From the NCBI GenBank assembly GCA_030540085.1, contig JAUNWY010000007.1, positions 1-64,000 on the forward strand: 64,000 bases of DNA, given 5' to 3'. A model generated the notes under the pieces. The model ran no database searches. It was not told the DNA's origin and saw only the letters and a list, made by a program, of their open reading frames with translations. Each line of letters opens with the position of its first letter. Positions within the stretch are counted from its first letter, which is position 1. Origin of the DNA: Eggerthella sp. GTDB taxonomy: Bacteria > Actinomycetota > Coriobacteriia > Coriobacteriales > Eggerthellaceae. Position numbers and translations under genes: made by a program. This document shows positions 26,797 through 35,522 of this stretch, piece after piece.

Positions 26797-27921
26797 ATGA
26801 AATCGAACTCTTTGAAGCCCATGATTGACATCGTTATAACCGCACACAATATGGAATCCTGCCTGGGCGAATGCCTGCAATCGCTTGCCGCCCAAACCTT
26901 CGGCGATTTTTGCGCGCTTATCGTTAACGACGGGTCCACCGACGGCACCAAAAGCGTGGCACAAGCCTTCGCAAATACCGATGATCGCTTCAGTGTCGTA
27001 TCAACCCCAGGCCTTGGAGCCGGCAGAGCACGCAATAGGGGGATCGGAGAGGTTAACGCGCCCTATTTCATGGTTCTTGACGGCGATGATATCTTCCATC
27101 CCACCATGCTGGAAAAACTCTTTGCCGCCGTACGCAACGGGAAGGCGGACGTTGCCATTTGCGACATGCAAGAATTTGACGATGCAACAAAAGAGCGCAA
27201 CCACGTTGCCTGGTCCCTTAAGCGAAGCCAGCTTCCCCACGCATCGGCATTCAACGGATGGCGAGACATGCCAGGCAACATCTTTGCCGCATTTATGGGT
27301 TGGCCTTGGGACAAGCTGTACCGCACCGAATTCGTGCTGGATTCGGGCATTCGATTCCCCAAAGACCTGCCCAATAGCGAAGATATGCTGTTCACTTACC
27401 CGCTGCTAGTGCTGGCGCAGCGCATTGCCGTGGTGGATGAAGTTTTAATCGATCACCGCATGGGGCGCGGCAACACTGTTTCTTCCTCACGCACAAAAGC
27501 CCCTTATGCGTTCTACGATGCCATATGTCGCATGAAATCGTTTTTGCAGGAACAGCCTGAAACCTGGAATGCATTGCGGAAGGATTATTTGAACTGGGCT
27601 TTTGACTGGACTCTTTGGAATATCGAAACCATCGGGAATAGCTTGGTTGCGCATGAGATGACAAAGCGCCTGCACAATGGAGGCTTTCCCGAACTGGAGC
27701 TTTCCATACACGAAGCCTCTTATTTCGCCACATACCCACGCAGCATGGCAAGATACGCAACGCTAATGAATTCGCTGGGGCCGAACATGCGCGACAACGG
27801 CCCGTTGGGAAGCTGCAACAAGCTGCCCTATGGGAAATATCGCTGCTGGAACGATATGAATTACGTACAAAAAGGACTTTCGGTTCTGCGCGACAAACTG
27901 CGCGGACCAAGCGAATGGTAG
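26797..27921 (+). CDS. Glycosyltransferase family 2
   Basis: A 374-residue GT-A glycosyltransferase transcribed away from the teichoic-acid operon. It begins IDIVITAHNMESCLGECLQSL and includes NDGSTDGT, GAGRARNRG and the metal-site motif VLDGDDIFHP, then a helical C-terminal half. The first ATG is used; a second ATG eight codons on, directly before IDIVIT, is possible and neither has a strong ribosome-binding site. It is a single-gene unit followed by an odd degenerate repeat region. Sugar specificity is unknown. Confidence 0.84.
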   Translation: MKSNSLKPMIDIVITAHNMESCLGECLQSLAAQTFGDFCALIVNDGSTDGTKSVAQAFANTDDRFSVVSTPGLGAGRARNRGIGEVNAPYFMVLDGDDIFHPTMLEKLFAAVRNGKADVAICDMQEFDDATKERNHVAWSLKRSQLPHASAFNGWRDMPGNIFAAFMGWPWDKLYRTEFVLDSGIRFPKDLPNSEDMLFTYPLLVLAQRIAVVDEVLIDHRMGRGNTVSSSRTKAPYAFYDAICRMKSFLQEQPETWNALRKDYLNWAFDWTLWNIETIGNSLVAHEMTKRLHNGGFPELELSIHEASYFATYPRSMARYATLMNSLGPNMRDNGPLGSCNKLPYGKYRCWNDMNYVQKGLSVLRDKLRGPSEW

Positions 27922-28113
27922 CGGAACCAGGCTGCTAGACGAACGGGGCGTGCGGGGTGAGCGAACTAGGGCGAAGCGAGCCACGTAAACCAAAACGGAC
28001 AAAAGGGCTACGCGAAACGAGCGGACCGTGCGGACCGCCCATAACCTAAACGGGCGAAGCTGGCCACACGGGACGAACGGGACCGTGCAGGATTGAGCCT
28101 CCAGCGCGACCTG
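27922..28113. repeat. Degenerate short-repeat region between convergent genes
   Basis: This 190-base gap is built of loosely repeated GC-rich words: ACGAACGGG appears twice (the second followed by ACCGTGCAGG), with variants such as AAACGGACAAAAGGG, GCGGACCGTGCGGACCG and AAACGGGCGAAGC. No hairpin terminator with a T-run is evident between the convergent genes. Its origin is unclear; it may be a decayed repeat or decayed coding sequence. Confidence 0.45.
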
Positions 28114-29157
28114 CTATTCTCCTGGCTTTGCCTTCGGCAGCTCCACGTATTTGCGGATCAACGCAGGAACCGCGATAAGCGCATGGCCAATGCGGTAAGC
28201 ATGAGAATTCGCATAGGCATCACGCACCGACTTCATGCTCTGCCACAAGCATCGTACATACATATCGAACTGGATGCGCTCTTTTGGCTGCAGGGTTGCA
28301 CGATAGGAAGCAATGTCTTCTTCGGAAATATCGGCTAAATAACGCGCTGCGACTTCACGTGTGTCAGCGATGCGCGCCGCATAGGCATCAACGAATTGCA
28401 CAGGATATTCGTCCACGTGCGCCAGCAGCCAGTTTTCCATAAGCTGCGCACCAACCGTCAGGCCATGCACGTTTTTCATGCTGGGCCTTGTGGTCATAAT
28501 GGAGCCTTCACGCATGCGACGCTGATACAGAGGCTCGTTCAAAAATGCAACACGCTTCGGGTACGGGATGAGCTGCATCTGAAACAGCAAGTCTTCATGC
28601 AGGATGCCCTCCGTATAGCGCAGTCCCTGCTCTTCAATAAGATCCCGGCGCACTGCGTACAGGCAGGAAGAAGGACGGAAAGCCTTGGTTTCTTCCATAC
28701 GAACATACATTTGCACGCCAGGATACACGCCTGGCACGCTGGCACGAACTTCTTGATTTTCGTAATGAGTGCGACGAAGCTTGCGGCTGGCATAGAACGA
28801 TTGCGCCGCAAAATACAGCATGTCCAAATGGTTCGCTGCTATTTCACCGTCAAGGCGTTCAAGGGCGTTGTCGGAGTAAAAATCGTCACCATCAAGAAAC
28901 AGAATGAAATCGCCCGTTGCTTGCGCCATGCCCGCGTTGCGACCGACCGATGGCCCAGAGTTCTGCGAGAGCGTTATTGCTTTGAAGCGACTATCCCTAT
29001 CGATGCTTTCGGCAATCACACGCGCAGTTCCATCGGTTGAGGCATCATCAATAACGATGCACTCAAAATCGGAAAGTGTTTGCCTTTTGAGCGATTCGAC
29101 ACATTCGGCAATGTACTTTTCGACGTTGTACGCCGTAACGACAATAGAAAACCTCAT
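28114..29157 (-). CDS. Glycosyltransferase family 2
   Basis: A 347-residue GT-A enzyme with FSIVVTAYNVEKYIAECV, IDDASTDGT, GPSVGRNAGMAQATGDF and the metal-site motif FLDGDDFY. The C-terminal part is helical and basic. It is 8 bases after the GT2 gene at 29166 and ends the operon that runs from the aminotransferase at 32666 through the cytidylyltransferase/oxidoreductase fusion. It may therefore act on, or next to, the unusual residue that those enzymes appear to make. Confidence 0.85.
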   Translation of the reverse strand: MRFSIVVTAYNVEKYIAECVESLKRQTLSDFECIVIDDASTDGTARVIAESIDRDSRFKAITLSQNSGPSVGRNAGMAQATGDFILFLDGDDFYSDNALERLDGEIAANHLDMLYFAAQSFYASRKLRRTHYENQEVRASVPGVYPGVQMYVRMEETKAFRPSSCLYAVRRDLIEEQGLRYTEGILHEDLLFQMQLIPYPKRVAFLNEPLYQRRMREGSIMTTRPSMKNVHGLTVGAQLMENWLLAHVDEYPVQFVDAYAARIADTREVAARYLADISEEDIASYRATLQPKERIQFDMYVRCLWQSMKSVRDAYANSHAYRIGHALIAVPALIRKYVELPKAKPGE

Positions 29158-29165
29158 TGCAGCCC

Positions 29166-30149
29166 CTAGAATGTTTCGGGATTTGCGGCAGCAAAGCGCT
29201 CGGCGCCGTTTTCAAGAAGGCTCCGCAATGCAGTGGTACTGGACTCATCGAAAAGGGCAATGTCCAATTCGCCCGCACTTTGCAGAGCGCGGTATTCTTC
29301 CAGCATCCGCTGAGCAAACGCCTGGTGTTCCGAGGGAGCAATACGTTCGTAGTTCCAACGGTACTTGCCCCATTTATCCACAGCAAACCAGGGCAAAAAA
29401 GCCTCGCGGCGCTGCGGACGGGCGCGCAGGAATTCTTCGGCACTTGCTAGTTCGTCGCAAACAGTGAACACTTTGTCGGTGGTTCGCGAAGATGAACCGG
29501 GGTTGTCCATGCGGTAGTGCAACAGGGGTTTGCCCACCAAAACCGCCGTTTCGGCAGCAAACCACACCTTCATAGTAAAGCCGGTGTCCTGAAAAGCGGC
29601 GCCAGGCGTTTCGCGGAAACGAATGCCTTCACGTTCCAAAAACGAACGACGATACAGCCCCGTCCAGATAGCAGGAATAGAGCAGATGATATTCGGCTTG
29701 CTAACGGGATTAAAGGGCTTACCACATTCGCGCTTTGCGAAGTTGTACCACACGTGGTCTGCCCCGTCGAAGTAGTTGAAGAAATTACACTTTGCCACAT
29801 CGGCGTTGGCGCGCTTAGCGGCTTTGTAGAGCTTCTTGAACATACGCTTGTCAGGGAAATCGTCAGGCTCAACGATGCCGATGTATTCGCCCTTCGCTTC
29901 AGCAAGACCGCGGTTGAGCGATGCACCGTAGCCAGAATTGGGCTTATCGATGATACGAATGCGCTGATCCTTTGCAGCATACGAGCGCAAAATGGAAGGC
30001 GAGCCGTCGGTTGCGCCATCGTTAATGCAGATGATTTCGATATCGCGAAGCGTTTGAGCACAGAGTGCATTAAGGCACTGCGGCAGATAGCGCTCCACGT
30101 TATAGATGGGCACCAGAACGGTTATTTTAGGCTCGGCGCTTTCCGCCAT
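29166..30149 (-). CDS. Glycosyltransferase family 2
   Basis: A 327-residue GT-A enzyme: ITVLVPIYNVERYLPQCL, NDGATDGSP, GYGASLNRGLAEAKGEY and the metal-site EPDDF. The ATG at 30149 follows GGAAAGGATG; ten more upstream codons are open but have no site. It belongs to a paralogous group with the enzymes at 53185 and 62245 (shared IPAIWTGLYRR/PSIWSA(V/L)YR, ETPGA(A/S), LHYR.DN..SS and the W.YERL region). It lies between the cytidylyltransferase/oxidoreductase fusion and another GT2 gene in one operon. Confidence 0.86.
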   Translation of the reverse strand: MAESAEPKITVLVPIYNVERYLPQCLNALCAQTLRDIEIICINDGATDGSPSILRSYAAKDQRIRIIDKPNSGYGASLNRGLAEAKGEYIGIVEPDDFPDKRMFKKLYKAAKRANADVAKCNFFNYFDGADHVWYNFAKRECGKPFNPVSKPNIICSIPAIWTGLYRRSFLEREGIRFRETPGAAFQDTGFTMKVWFAAETAVLVGKPLLHYRMDNPGSSSRTTDKVFTVCDELASAEEFLRARPQRREAFLPWFAVDKWGKYRWNYERIAPSEHQAFAQRMLEEYRALQSAGELDIALFDESSTTALRSLLENGAERFAAANPETF

Positions 30150-30193
30150 GATCATCCTTTCCGAGAAGAAAACACGCACTGAATCCTATGCTT

Positions 30194-31570
30194 CTAGGAT
30201 GCCCCCAAATAGTAAACCTCTTTGCCACTTTCGAAATCGGAGACCACATCACATATCGCACAAGACACTTCTCGCTCTATACGGCCCTCGCGACGCACCA
30301 CTTCTTCGCCAGTAAGACCATCTGCCATAGCCGCAATCATTCTTAGGAACTGAACCCACTCAAATCGGATGCCTTCACCATCGAGCTGAATGAAGTAGCG
30401 CCTATTATCGGCAGGGTCTTCGTAGCGTATTTCAAAATACTCGGTCTTCCACCACGGAGCAGGAACATATACGTAGCCCTTGGTGCCAGAGATAACAAGA
30501 TCGCCCTCGGATTTAGCGCCTGCGCCAACTTTTGCAGACGCAATAGCATCACGATATTCGATGGAAATTCGAGAAAAATCGTCAAAGGATTTGTTGCCCT
30601 CAGAGCATTTCGAAGCTATGCGCATCCTTGCTGGATCGACCCCGAGTATCTGGAATATGGGGAGCAAGGCAGTTGGGCCCCATGCCGTCATGCTGCTCCA
30701 TTTAAGGCTTGAATCGGCAAAGGCTCCGAAGTTCGTTTTGAGGTTAGTGCACGTCGCATCAACGGAAACCACATCGCCAATACGCCCGCCTTTAATTAGC
30801 AGCAGAAGACGGGTGTAGGCGGTTGAATACGCGGTACGGAGCGAATCCATCAACACAAGATTGCGCTCGTCTGCGAGCGCAAAAAGCTCCTTGCACTGGT
30901 CCGAGCTTTTCGCAATAGGCGATTCGCACATAACGTGCTTCCCTGCCAGCAACGCCTTTTTCACCTGATCATAGTGATAATCGGGATGAGAGTGGATATA
31001 GACGATATCTACAGCATCAAGCAGCTCTTCGTAATTGGAGGTAAGGAATTCAACGCGCAGAACATCTTCATCGAAGTCGCCAATGTTGTCAGAGCAAACC
31101 GCCGCAACTTTCAAGCCGTTAACCAGACCGCATTCATGGAACACGCGGTTCATGTAGGCCGTGTAGCCAACCAAACCAGCGCGAAGCTCTTTTGAACTAC
31201 GGATCTCGGTGCTCGAAACACCCTGGGTGCGTTCGAGATAGGTAACTTGGCAAAACTCGGAAAGGTAATCGAAGTGTCCTTCCCAATCGGACCCAACAGT
31301 GAAGATATCTACACCATAGCGCTTGATGTCGTCAATTTTCTGGCCTTCGTATTCTTCAACAATGATCTTGTCGGCGATGCCGGTTGCGCGCACGGCGGCA
31401 ATTCGCTCTTCAAGTGGCTGCTGAACATTGATCTTGCCGCGCTGCTTGTCGAAGTCATCCGAAGTGACGCCAACAATCAGATAATCGCCCAAGGCCTTCG
31501 CGCGCTCTAAGAGGCGAATATGGCCCCTATGCAAGTGGTCATAGGTGCCGTAGGTAATTACCTTAACCAT
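30194..31570 (-). CDS. TagD-like cytidylyltransferase fused to Gfo/Idh/MocA oxidoreductase
   Basis: A 458-residue fusion. Residues 1-130 match the glycerol-3-phosphate cytidylyltransferase family: ITYGTYDHLHRGHIRLL with the HxGH nucleotide motif, and RTQGVSSTEI. From about 135 a Gfo/Idh/MocA-type dehydrogenase follows: AGLVGYTAYMNRV in place of the usual GxGxxG, DIVYIHSHPDYHYDQV, and GKHVMCESPIAKS. The usual catalytic EKP motif is ESP here, lacking the lysine. A fused activating enzyme and oxidoreductase could make a CDP-linked small polyol or amino-polyol. The ATG at 31570 follows GGAG. It is 13 bases after the class V aminotransferase gene. The product is unknown. Confidence 0.82.
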   Translation of the reverse strand: MVKVITYGTYDHLHRGHIRLLERAKALGDYLIVGVTSDDFDKQRGKINVQQPLEERIAAVRATGIADKIIVEEYEGQKIDDIKRYGVDIFTVGSDWEGHFDYLSEFCQVTYLERTQGVSSTEIRSSKELRAGLVGYTAYMNRVFHECGLVNGLKVAAVCSDNIGDFDEDVLRVEFLTSNYEELLDAVDIVYIHSHPDYHYDQVKKALLAGKHVMCESPIAKSSDQCKELFALADERNLVLMDSLRTAYSTAYTRLLLLIKGGRIGDVVSVDATCTNLKTNFGAFADSSLKWSSMTAWGPTALLPIFQILGVDPARMRIASKCSEGNKSFDDFSRISIEYRDAIASAKVGAGAKSEGDLVISGTKGYVYVPAPWWKTEYFEIRYEDPADNRRYFIQLDGEGIRFEWVQFLRMIAAMADGLTGEEVVRREGRIEREVSCAICDVVSDFESGKEVYYLGAS

Positions 31571-31583
31571 GCAAGGCTCCAAT

Positions 31584-32666
31584 CTATTCAACGCTCAAAC
31601 GTGAAACGGCCTCTTTCAAAGCCGACACCAAAAGAGCATTGTCCGACAAGGGATGGTTCCCAATATGCCCAACGCGGAACGAAGAATCCGCTTTGGCACC
31701 TCCGTTCGGGCATAACCAAATGCCATACTCGTCCTTCAGCAGGGCGAATAGCGCCTTAGCCGAAACATCGGGGCAATCAATATACGTAACAGCATTCGAA
31801 GGAGAAACGAGCCTCATTTCGAAAGGAAGGCCCGACTCCACAATGCGCCTGCGGAAATCTTCCGCCAAAGCAGCGCACGAAGCCACCGCGGAGGCAGCCC
31901 CATCCGAAGCAACAATTTGAGACATGCGCTCATGAATCTGCAGAAGCGTTGTTACTGCTGGGGTGAATGGGGTTTGTCCGCGTTCCTGATTTTTAAGCAG
32001 GTCCGCCAAATCGAAATACATGCAAGGTTGGGGCAAGGTCTGGGCGCGCTTGACGGCGCGAGGACCGAGCACCATAGGAGCAATACCGGGCGGGCAGGCA
32101 AGAGCCTTTTGCGCATCGGTAATAAGGACATCAGCACCCATTGCTTCCATGTCAAACGGGTCGGCAAGGAACGAGCTAATTCCGTCCACGATCAGGAAGA
32201 GGCCTCGCTCACGACAGTACGCCCCAACTAGATCGGCGTCGTACAAAACGCCCTGGGACGTTTCCCCAAGGTTGACTAAGAAAGCGGTGAAGTCGCCTTC
32301 AACCGCTTCAAGATGCCCAGACGTAAGCGGAGTGCCCGGCTCAAGCTCGATTGCGACATTCGCAATTCCATGGAGATCGAGCATCTGACGGAACCTGTGC
32401 CCGAAGCTGCCGCCGTCCACAACAAGCGCTTTGTCTTTTTCGGGATCAAGCAGCCCCATAACGGCTGCCTCCATTGCGCCTGTTCCCGAATTAGTTAGGA
32501 ATATTGTCCTTGAGCCCTTTGGCGCAGAGGCAAGGCTACACAGCATTTGTTCGTTTTCGAGCATAGCCCGGGAAAACTCTGGCGTGCGAAAGTACGGGGA
32601 GTCTTCCCCACCAAGCGCCCTAACCCTCGGGTTGGAAGGAACAGGGCCGACAGCAAAATTCAACAT
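31584..32666 (-). CDS. Class V aminotransferase, PhnW/AGT-like
   Basis: A 360-residue PLP-dependent aminotransferase. It begins NFAVGPVPSNP, typical of the alanine-glyoxylate and 2-aminoethylphosphonate transaminase group. It has TNSGTGAMEAAVMGLL, LIVDGISSFLADPFDM and the PLP-lysine motif TDAQKAL. The ATG at 32666 follows GAAAGGA; the frame can extend eight residues. It heads an operon with the cytidylyltransferase/oxidoreductase fusion and two GT2 genes, suggesting it aminates a small precursor that is then CDP-activated. A true AEP transaminase role would need a PEP mutase, which is not in the window. Confidence 0.85.
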   Translation of the reverse strand: MLNFAVGPVPSNPRVRALGGEDSPYFRTPEFSRAMLENEQMLCSLASAPKGSRTIFLTNSGTGAMEAAVMGLLDPEKDKALVVDGGSFGHRFRQMLDLHGIANVAIELEPGTPLTSGHLEAVEGDFTAFLVNLGETSQGVLYDADLVGAYCRERGLFLIVDGISSFLADPFDMEAMGADVLITDAQKALACPPGIAPMVLGPRAVKRAQTLPQPCMYFDLADLLKNQERGQTPFTPAVTTLLQIHERMSQIVASDGAASAVASCAALAEDFRRRIVESGLPFEMRLVSPSNAVTYIDCPDVSAKALFALLKDEYGIWLCPNGGAKADSSFRVGHIGNHPLSDNALLVSALKEAVSRLSVE

Positions 32667-32857
32667 GTTAAATGTCCTTTCAAGCGTCAAGAGTCAACGC
32701 GCTAGCTCACCAGCGAATTGCCCCAAACTCCAGAACTCTAATTCGCGGCATCATCCACGGCAAACAATTACCACTTTATCACGTTCAAAACCCGTCTTAT
32801 TTCACTGCCCAATAGCACCATCATGAGGAACGGAAGCAAAGAAACGCTGGCAAACAA

Positions 32858-33694
32858 TCAGGGTTCTATGCCGCCAAAATCAAGTTCTACAGGTGCGTGA
32901 TTGCGACGCTTCTCGACGGGAGGAAGCTCACGCCAATCGCCAAAATGCAAGGCTAGATATGCTTCAGGCTGCGCGGGCATGGGGAAATCATGGCCCTCGA
33001 ACGGAAATAACGAAGGTGGCAGCATCATCGACTTTTCGTAAGGACCATACGATACCGAGAAAAGCTCATCTGACACATGCCCAGATTCTACTGCCGACTT
33101 TGCAGCCTTATTGAAGCTAGAAACGATTTTGTCGTGAGTGAGAAAAGCATGAAGCGCAACATGCGCCACACCGCACGATGCACGCTCGAGAGCACCAAGC
33201 ACACCCCCATGGGGAACAACAATGCTCTTTGCGTGATAAAGATACGACATGCGCTGCCAAAATCGGCATCTCGATTGCTGCTTGGCAGCCTGCTTTTCAT
33301 CAGATGAAAGCAAGTCGTAGGGAGTAATATCGATAAAAATCCCCTGATCAAAACCAGCCTCTATCGTCTCCTCCGTCACGAAGCGTGTCCCGCGAAGCCA
33401 GATCTTGCAAAACAACGCTGCTTGGCTTTGGTTCGTCTCGGGCGTTGACACAACATAGTCATCGCCCAACAGCTTCGGAGCTTCGGCGACAAAACGGTCA
33501 TAATCCGCACGCGGCATACCCAGATCAACATCATCGTCCCACGGGATAAAGCCCCCATGGCGAAATGCTCCGAGAACCGAGCCAGAGTCGAGGAAATAAG
33601 TAACTCCAAGCTCGCGACAAACCCGATCAATATCTTTCAAAATACGCAACTCAAGAAGCTGAAGCTTTCTCAAATCCTTATCGTTGTATTGCAT
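32858..33694 (-). CDS. licD: LicD family phosphotransferase (copy 1)
   Basis: LicD proteins transfer phosphocholine, or a similar phospho-group, from a CDP-alcohol to a surface glycan. The 278-residue protein has the family core [20 protein letters not shown] near residue 40, including the acidic WDDDVDLGM motif expected to bind metal. The ATG at 33694 follows GGGAG; twelve further upstream codons are open. It lies about 190 bases before the aminotransferase gene on the same strand, and is divergent from a GT2/licD/wzx operon. With LicA/LicC and LicB encoded at 45-48 kb, phosphocholine is the best guess for the group moved. Confidence 0.88.
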   Translation of the reverse strand: MQYNDKDLRKLQLLELRILKDIDRVCRELGVTYFLDSGSVLGAFRHGGFIPWDDDVDLGMPRADYDRFVAEAPKLLGDDYVVSTPETNQSQAALFCKIWLRGTRFVTEETIEAGFDQGIFIDITPYDLLSSDEKQAAKQQSRCRFWQRMSYLYHAKSIVVPHGGVLGALERASCGVAHVALHAFLTHDKIVSSFNKAAKSAVESGHVSDELFSVSYGPYEKSMMLPPSLFPFEGHDFPMPAQPEAYLALHFGDWRELPPVEKRRNHAPVELDFGGIEP

Positions 33695-33824
33695 CGGCCA
33701 CTCCCTCATTTGCCAATCACGAGTATGCATATAAAGCGTCCTATAATCATATCTGCAGAACCGTATGATACCTTAGAGGGGTTTCACTAACTGTTTTCAA
33801 AAAAGGCCGGAGGGATGAAGCAGG

Positions 33825-34706
33825 ATGAGCTCAGCATACGATCTTTGCATCTTTACGCCAACATACAATCGCGCCTACTGCCTTGAAGCACTATTCAACA
33901 GCCTGTGCAGACAACGCTCATCGCGTTTCTCGTGGTTAATCGTTGACGACGGATCCACAGACGACACAGAAGAACTTGTCAAATCACTTACCGAGCGCTC
34001 GCCATTCCCCATCTCTTACTATCGCCAAGACAATGGGGGGAAGCAACGTGCATTCAATACCGGAGTCAGCCACTGCCAAAGTGAACTGTTCATGTGCGTT
34101 GATTCCGATGACGTTCTGGTAGACGACGCAGTCAATGAGATTCTTTCTCATTGGGAAAAAGTGCGCCATAACCCCAAAATCGCTGGGATTATCGGAATGT
34201 GCGGGAAAGACCCCAATACCCCACTCCAAACCGTGTTTCCAGATGACTTGGAAGAAACCACAATGTGGGATCTTTACTATAAGCGCCACCATCGAGGAGA
34301 CACCGCGCTAGCACATCGGACAAATGTGCTCAAGAAATACCCCTTCGAGGTTGAGCCTGGGGAAAAATTCATTGCTGAAACGTTCGTATTCCATCAGATC
34401 GATCAAAGCTATGATCTTTCTGTCATGAATAAAGTCCTAATCATCCGAGAGTATCTGGACGATGGGTATACCGCCAATGTACGAAAAGTCACTCGTGAAA
34501 ACCCTATTGGCTATTTAAAGCTTAAGCGTATGTATATCGGGTACGCCGACACCTTAAGCTTACGCTATTACGAAACAATCCTTTATTTAGTGGGCTGCCA
34601 TTTCGCCAAAAAAAAGCACGCCGTCACGGAAGCCCCGTATCCTATCCTGGCAGCACTCGCTTGGCTTCCGGCGCAACTACTTTGCTACACCGTGTATCGC
34701 CGATAA
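33825..34706 (+). CDS. Glycosyltransferase family 2
   Basis: A 293-residue GT-A enzyme with LCIFTPTYNRAYCLEAL, VDDGSTDDT, NGGKQRAFNTGV and the metal-site VDSDDVLVDD. This type, with GGK.RA.N.G, is common in Gram-positive surface polysaccharide clusters. It starts an operon with licD and a Wzx-like flippase (13 bases to licD). A GGAGGG site lies about 10 bases before the ATG. The 130-base divergent gap upstream would contain the promoters of this operon and of the minus-strand licD. Confidence 0.86.
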   Translation: MSSAYDLCIFTPTYNRAYCLEALFNSLCRQRSSRFSWLIVDDGSTDDTEELVKSLTERSPFPISYYRQDNGGKQRAFNTGVSHCQSELFMCVDSDDVLVDDAVNEILSHWEKVRHNPKIAGIIGMCGKDPNTPLQTVFPDDLEETTMWDLYYKRHHRGDTALAHRTNVLKKYPFEVEPGEKFIAETFVFHQIDQSYDLSVMNKVLIIREYLDDGYTANVRKVTRENPIGYLKLKRMYIGYADTLSLRYYETILYLVGCHFAKKKHAVTEAPYPILAALAWLPAQLLCYTVYRR

Positions 34707-34719
34707 TAGGAGGTTTCAC

Positions 34720-35517
34720 TTGAAAGAAATCAGTCTTAAAGAGCGCAAACAGCTGCAATTCGACATATTGGTAAAGATTGACTCCATTTGTCGCGAGCAT
34801 GGATTCAGATACTACCTATGCTCAGGAACACTCCTTGGAGCAGTACGCCACAAGGGCTACATCCCCTGGGATGACGACATTGACATCTCAATGCCGCGCG
34901 AAGACTACGAAGCATTTTATCGTTATTTCCAAAAAAACAACATTGATGACGATATGCAGCTCATCTCGTACCGCGACAAAACGTCCATCTACCCGTTTTT
35001 CAAAATGATCAACCCAAAGACAGTCGTCGTAGAACACTACGTTGACTCGCGCTACCGCACAGGAGTCTGGGTTGACATTTTTCCGGTTGACGGCGTAGAG
35101 AAAAACGATGACGAACCATTTCGCCTTAACGCAGAGACGCAAAAGCGATACAAGTTGATTATCGCAAACCCGAGCTACGCAACCTCGCTGCCCAGAAAAA
35201 TCGTCAAACGCATCCTGACCCCTATTTTCCGCAGGCAAGACATCTACGAGCTTGCAGCAACATTGGACAAGACCATTAGCGCAACACCAATTTCCCCAAA
35301 TAACGATATCGCATTAGCTGTTTGGGGATACGACGAGAGAGAGCGCATGCCCTTCAGCATGCTTGAGCCGACCGAGATTGAATTTGAGGGGTCACTCTTC
35401 TACGCACCACGCGACTACGACGCTTATCTTACGGCAATTTTCGGAGACTATATGACCCCTCCGCCTCCAGACCAACGTGAAGCGCATTTCTGCAGCGCCT
35501 ACTGGAAAGACAGATAG
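34720..35517 (+). CDS. licD: LicD family phosphotransferase (copy 2)
   Basis: A 265-residue LicD protein. The core [20 protein letters not shown] is near residue 31, followed by DIDISMPREDYEAF. It starts at TTG 34720, fixed by a perfect AGGAGG six bases upstream. It lies between a GT2 gene and a flippase gene in one operon, so it probably decorates the repeat unit before flipping. CDP-choline from the 45-kb module is the most likely donor, but LicD-like proteins can also move other phospho-groups. Confidence 0.9.
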   Translation: MKEISLKERKQLQFDILVKIDSICREHGFRYYLCSGTLLGAVRHKGYIPWDDDIDISMPREDYEAFYRYFQKNNIDDDMQLISYRDKTSIYPFFKMINPKTVVVEHYVDSRYRTGVWVDIFPVDGVEKNDDEPFRLNAETQKRYKLIIANPSYATSLPRKIVKRILTPIFRRQDIYELAATLDKTISATPISPNNDIALAVWGYDERERMPFSMLEPTEIEFEGSLFYAPRDYDAYLTAIFGDYMTPPPPDQREAHFCSAYWKDR

Positions 35518-35522
35518 AGAAC

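Noticed and set aside
31584..32666. A full 2-aminoethylphosphonate pathway
   Set aside because: The aminotransferase resembles PhnW, but no PEP mutase or phosphonopyruvate decarboxylase is present in the window.
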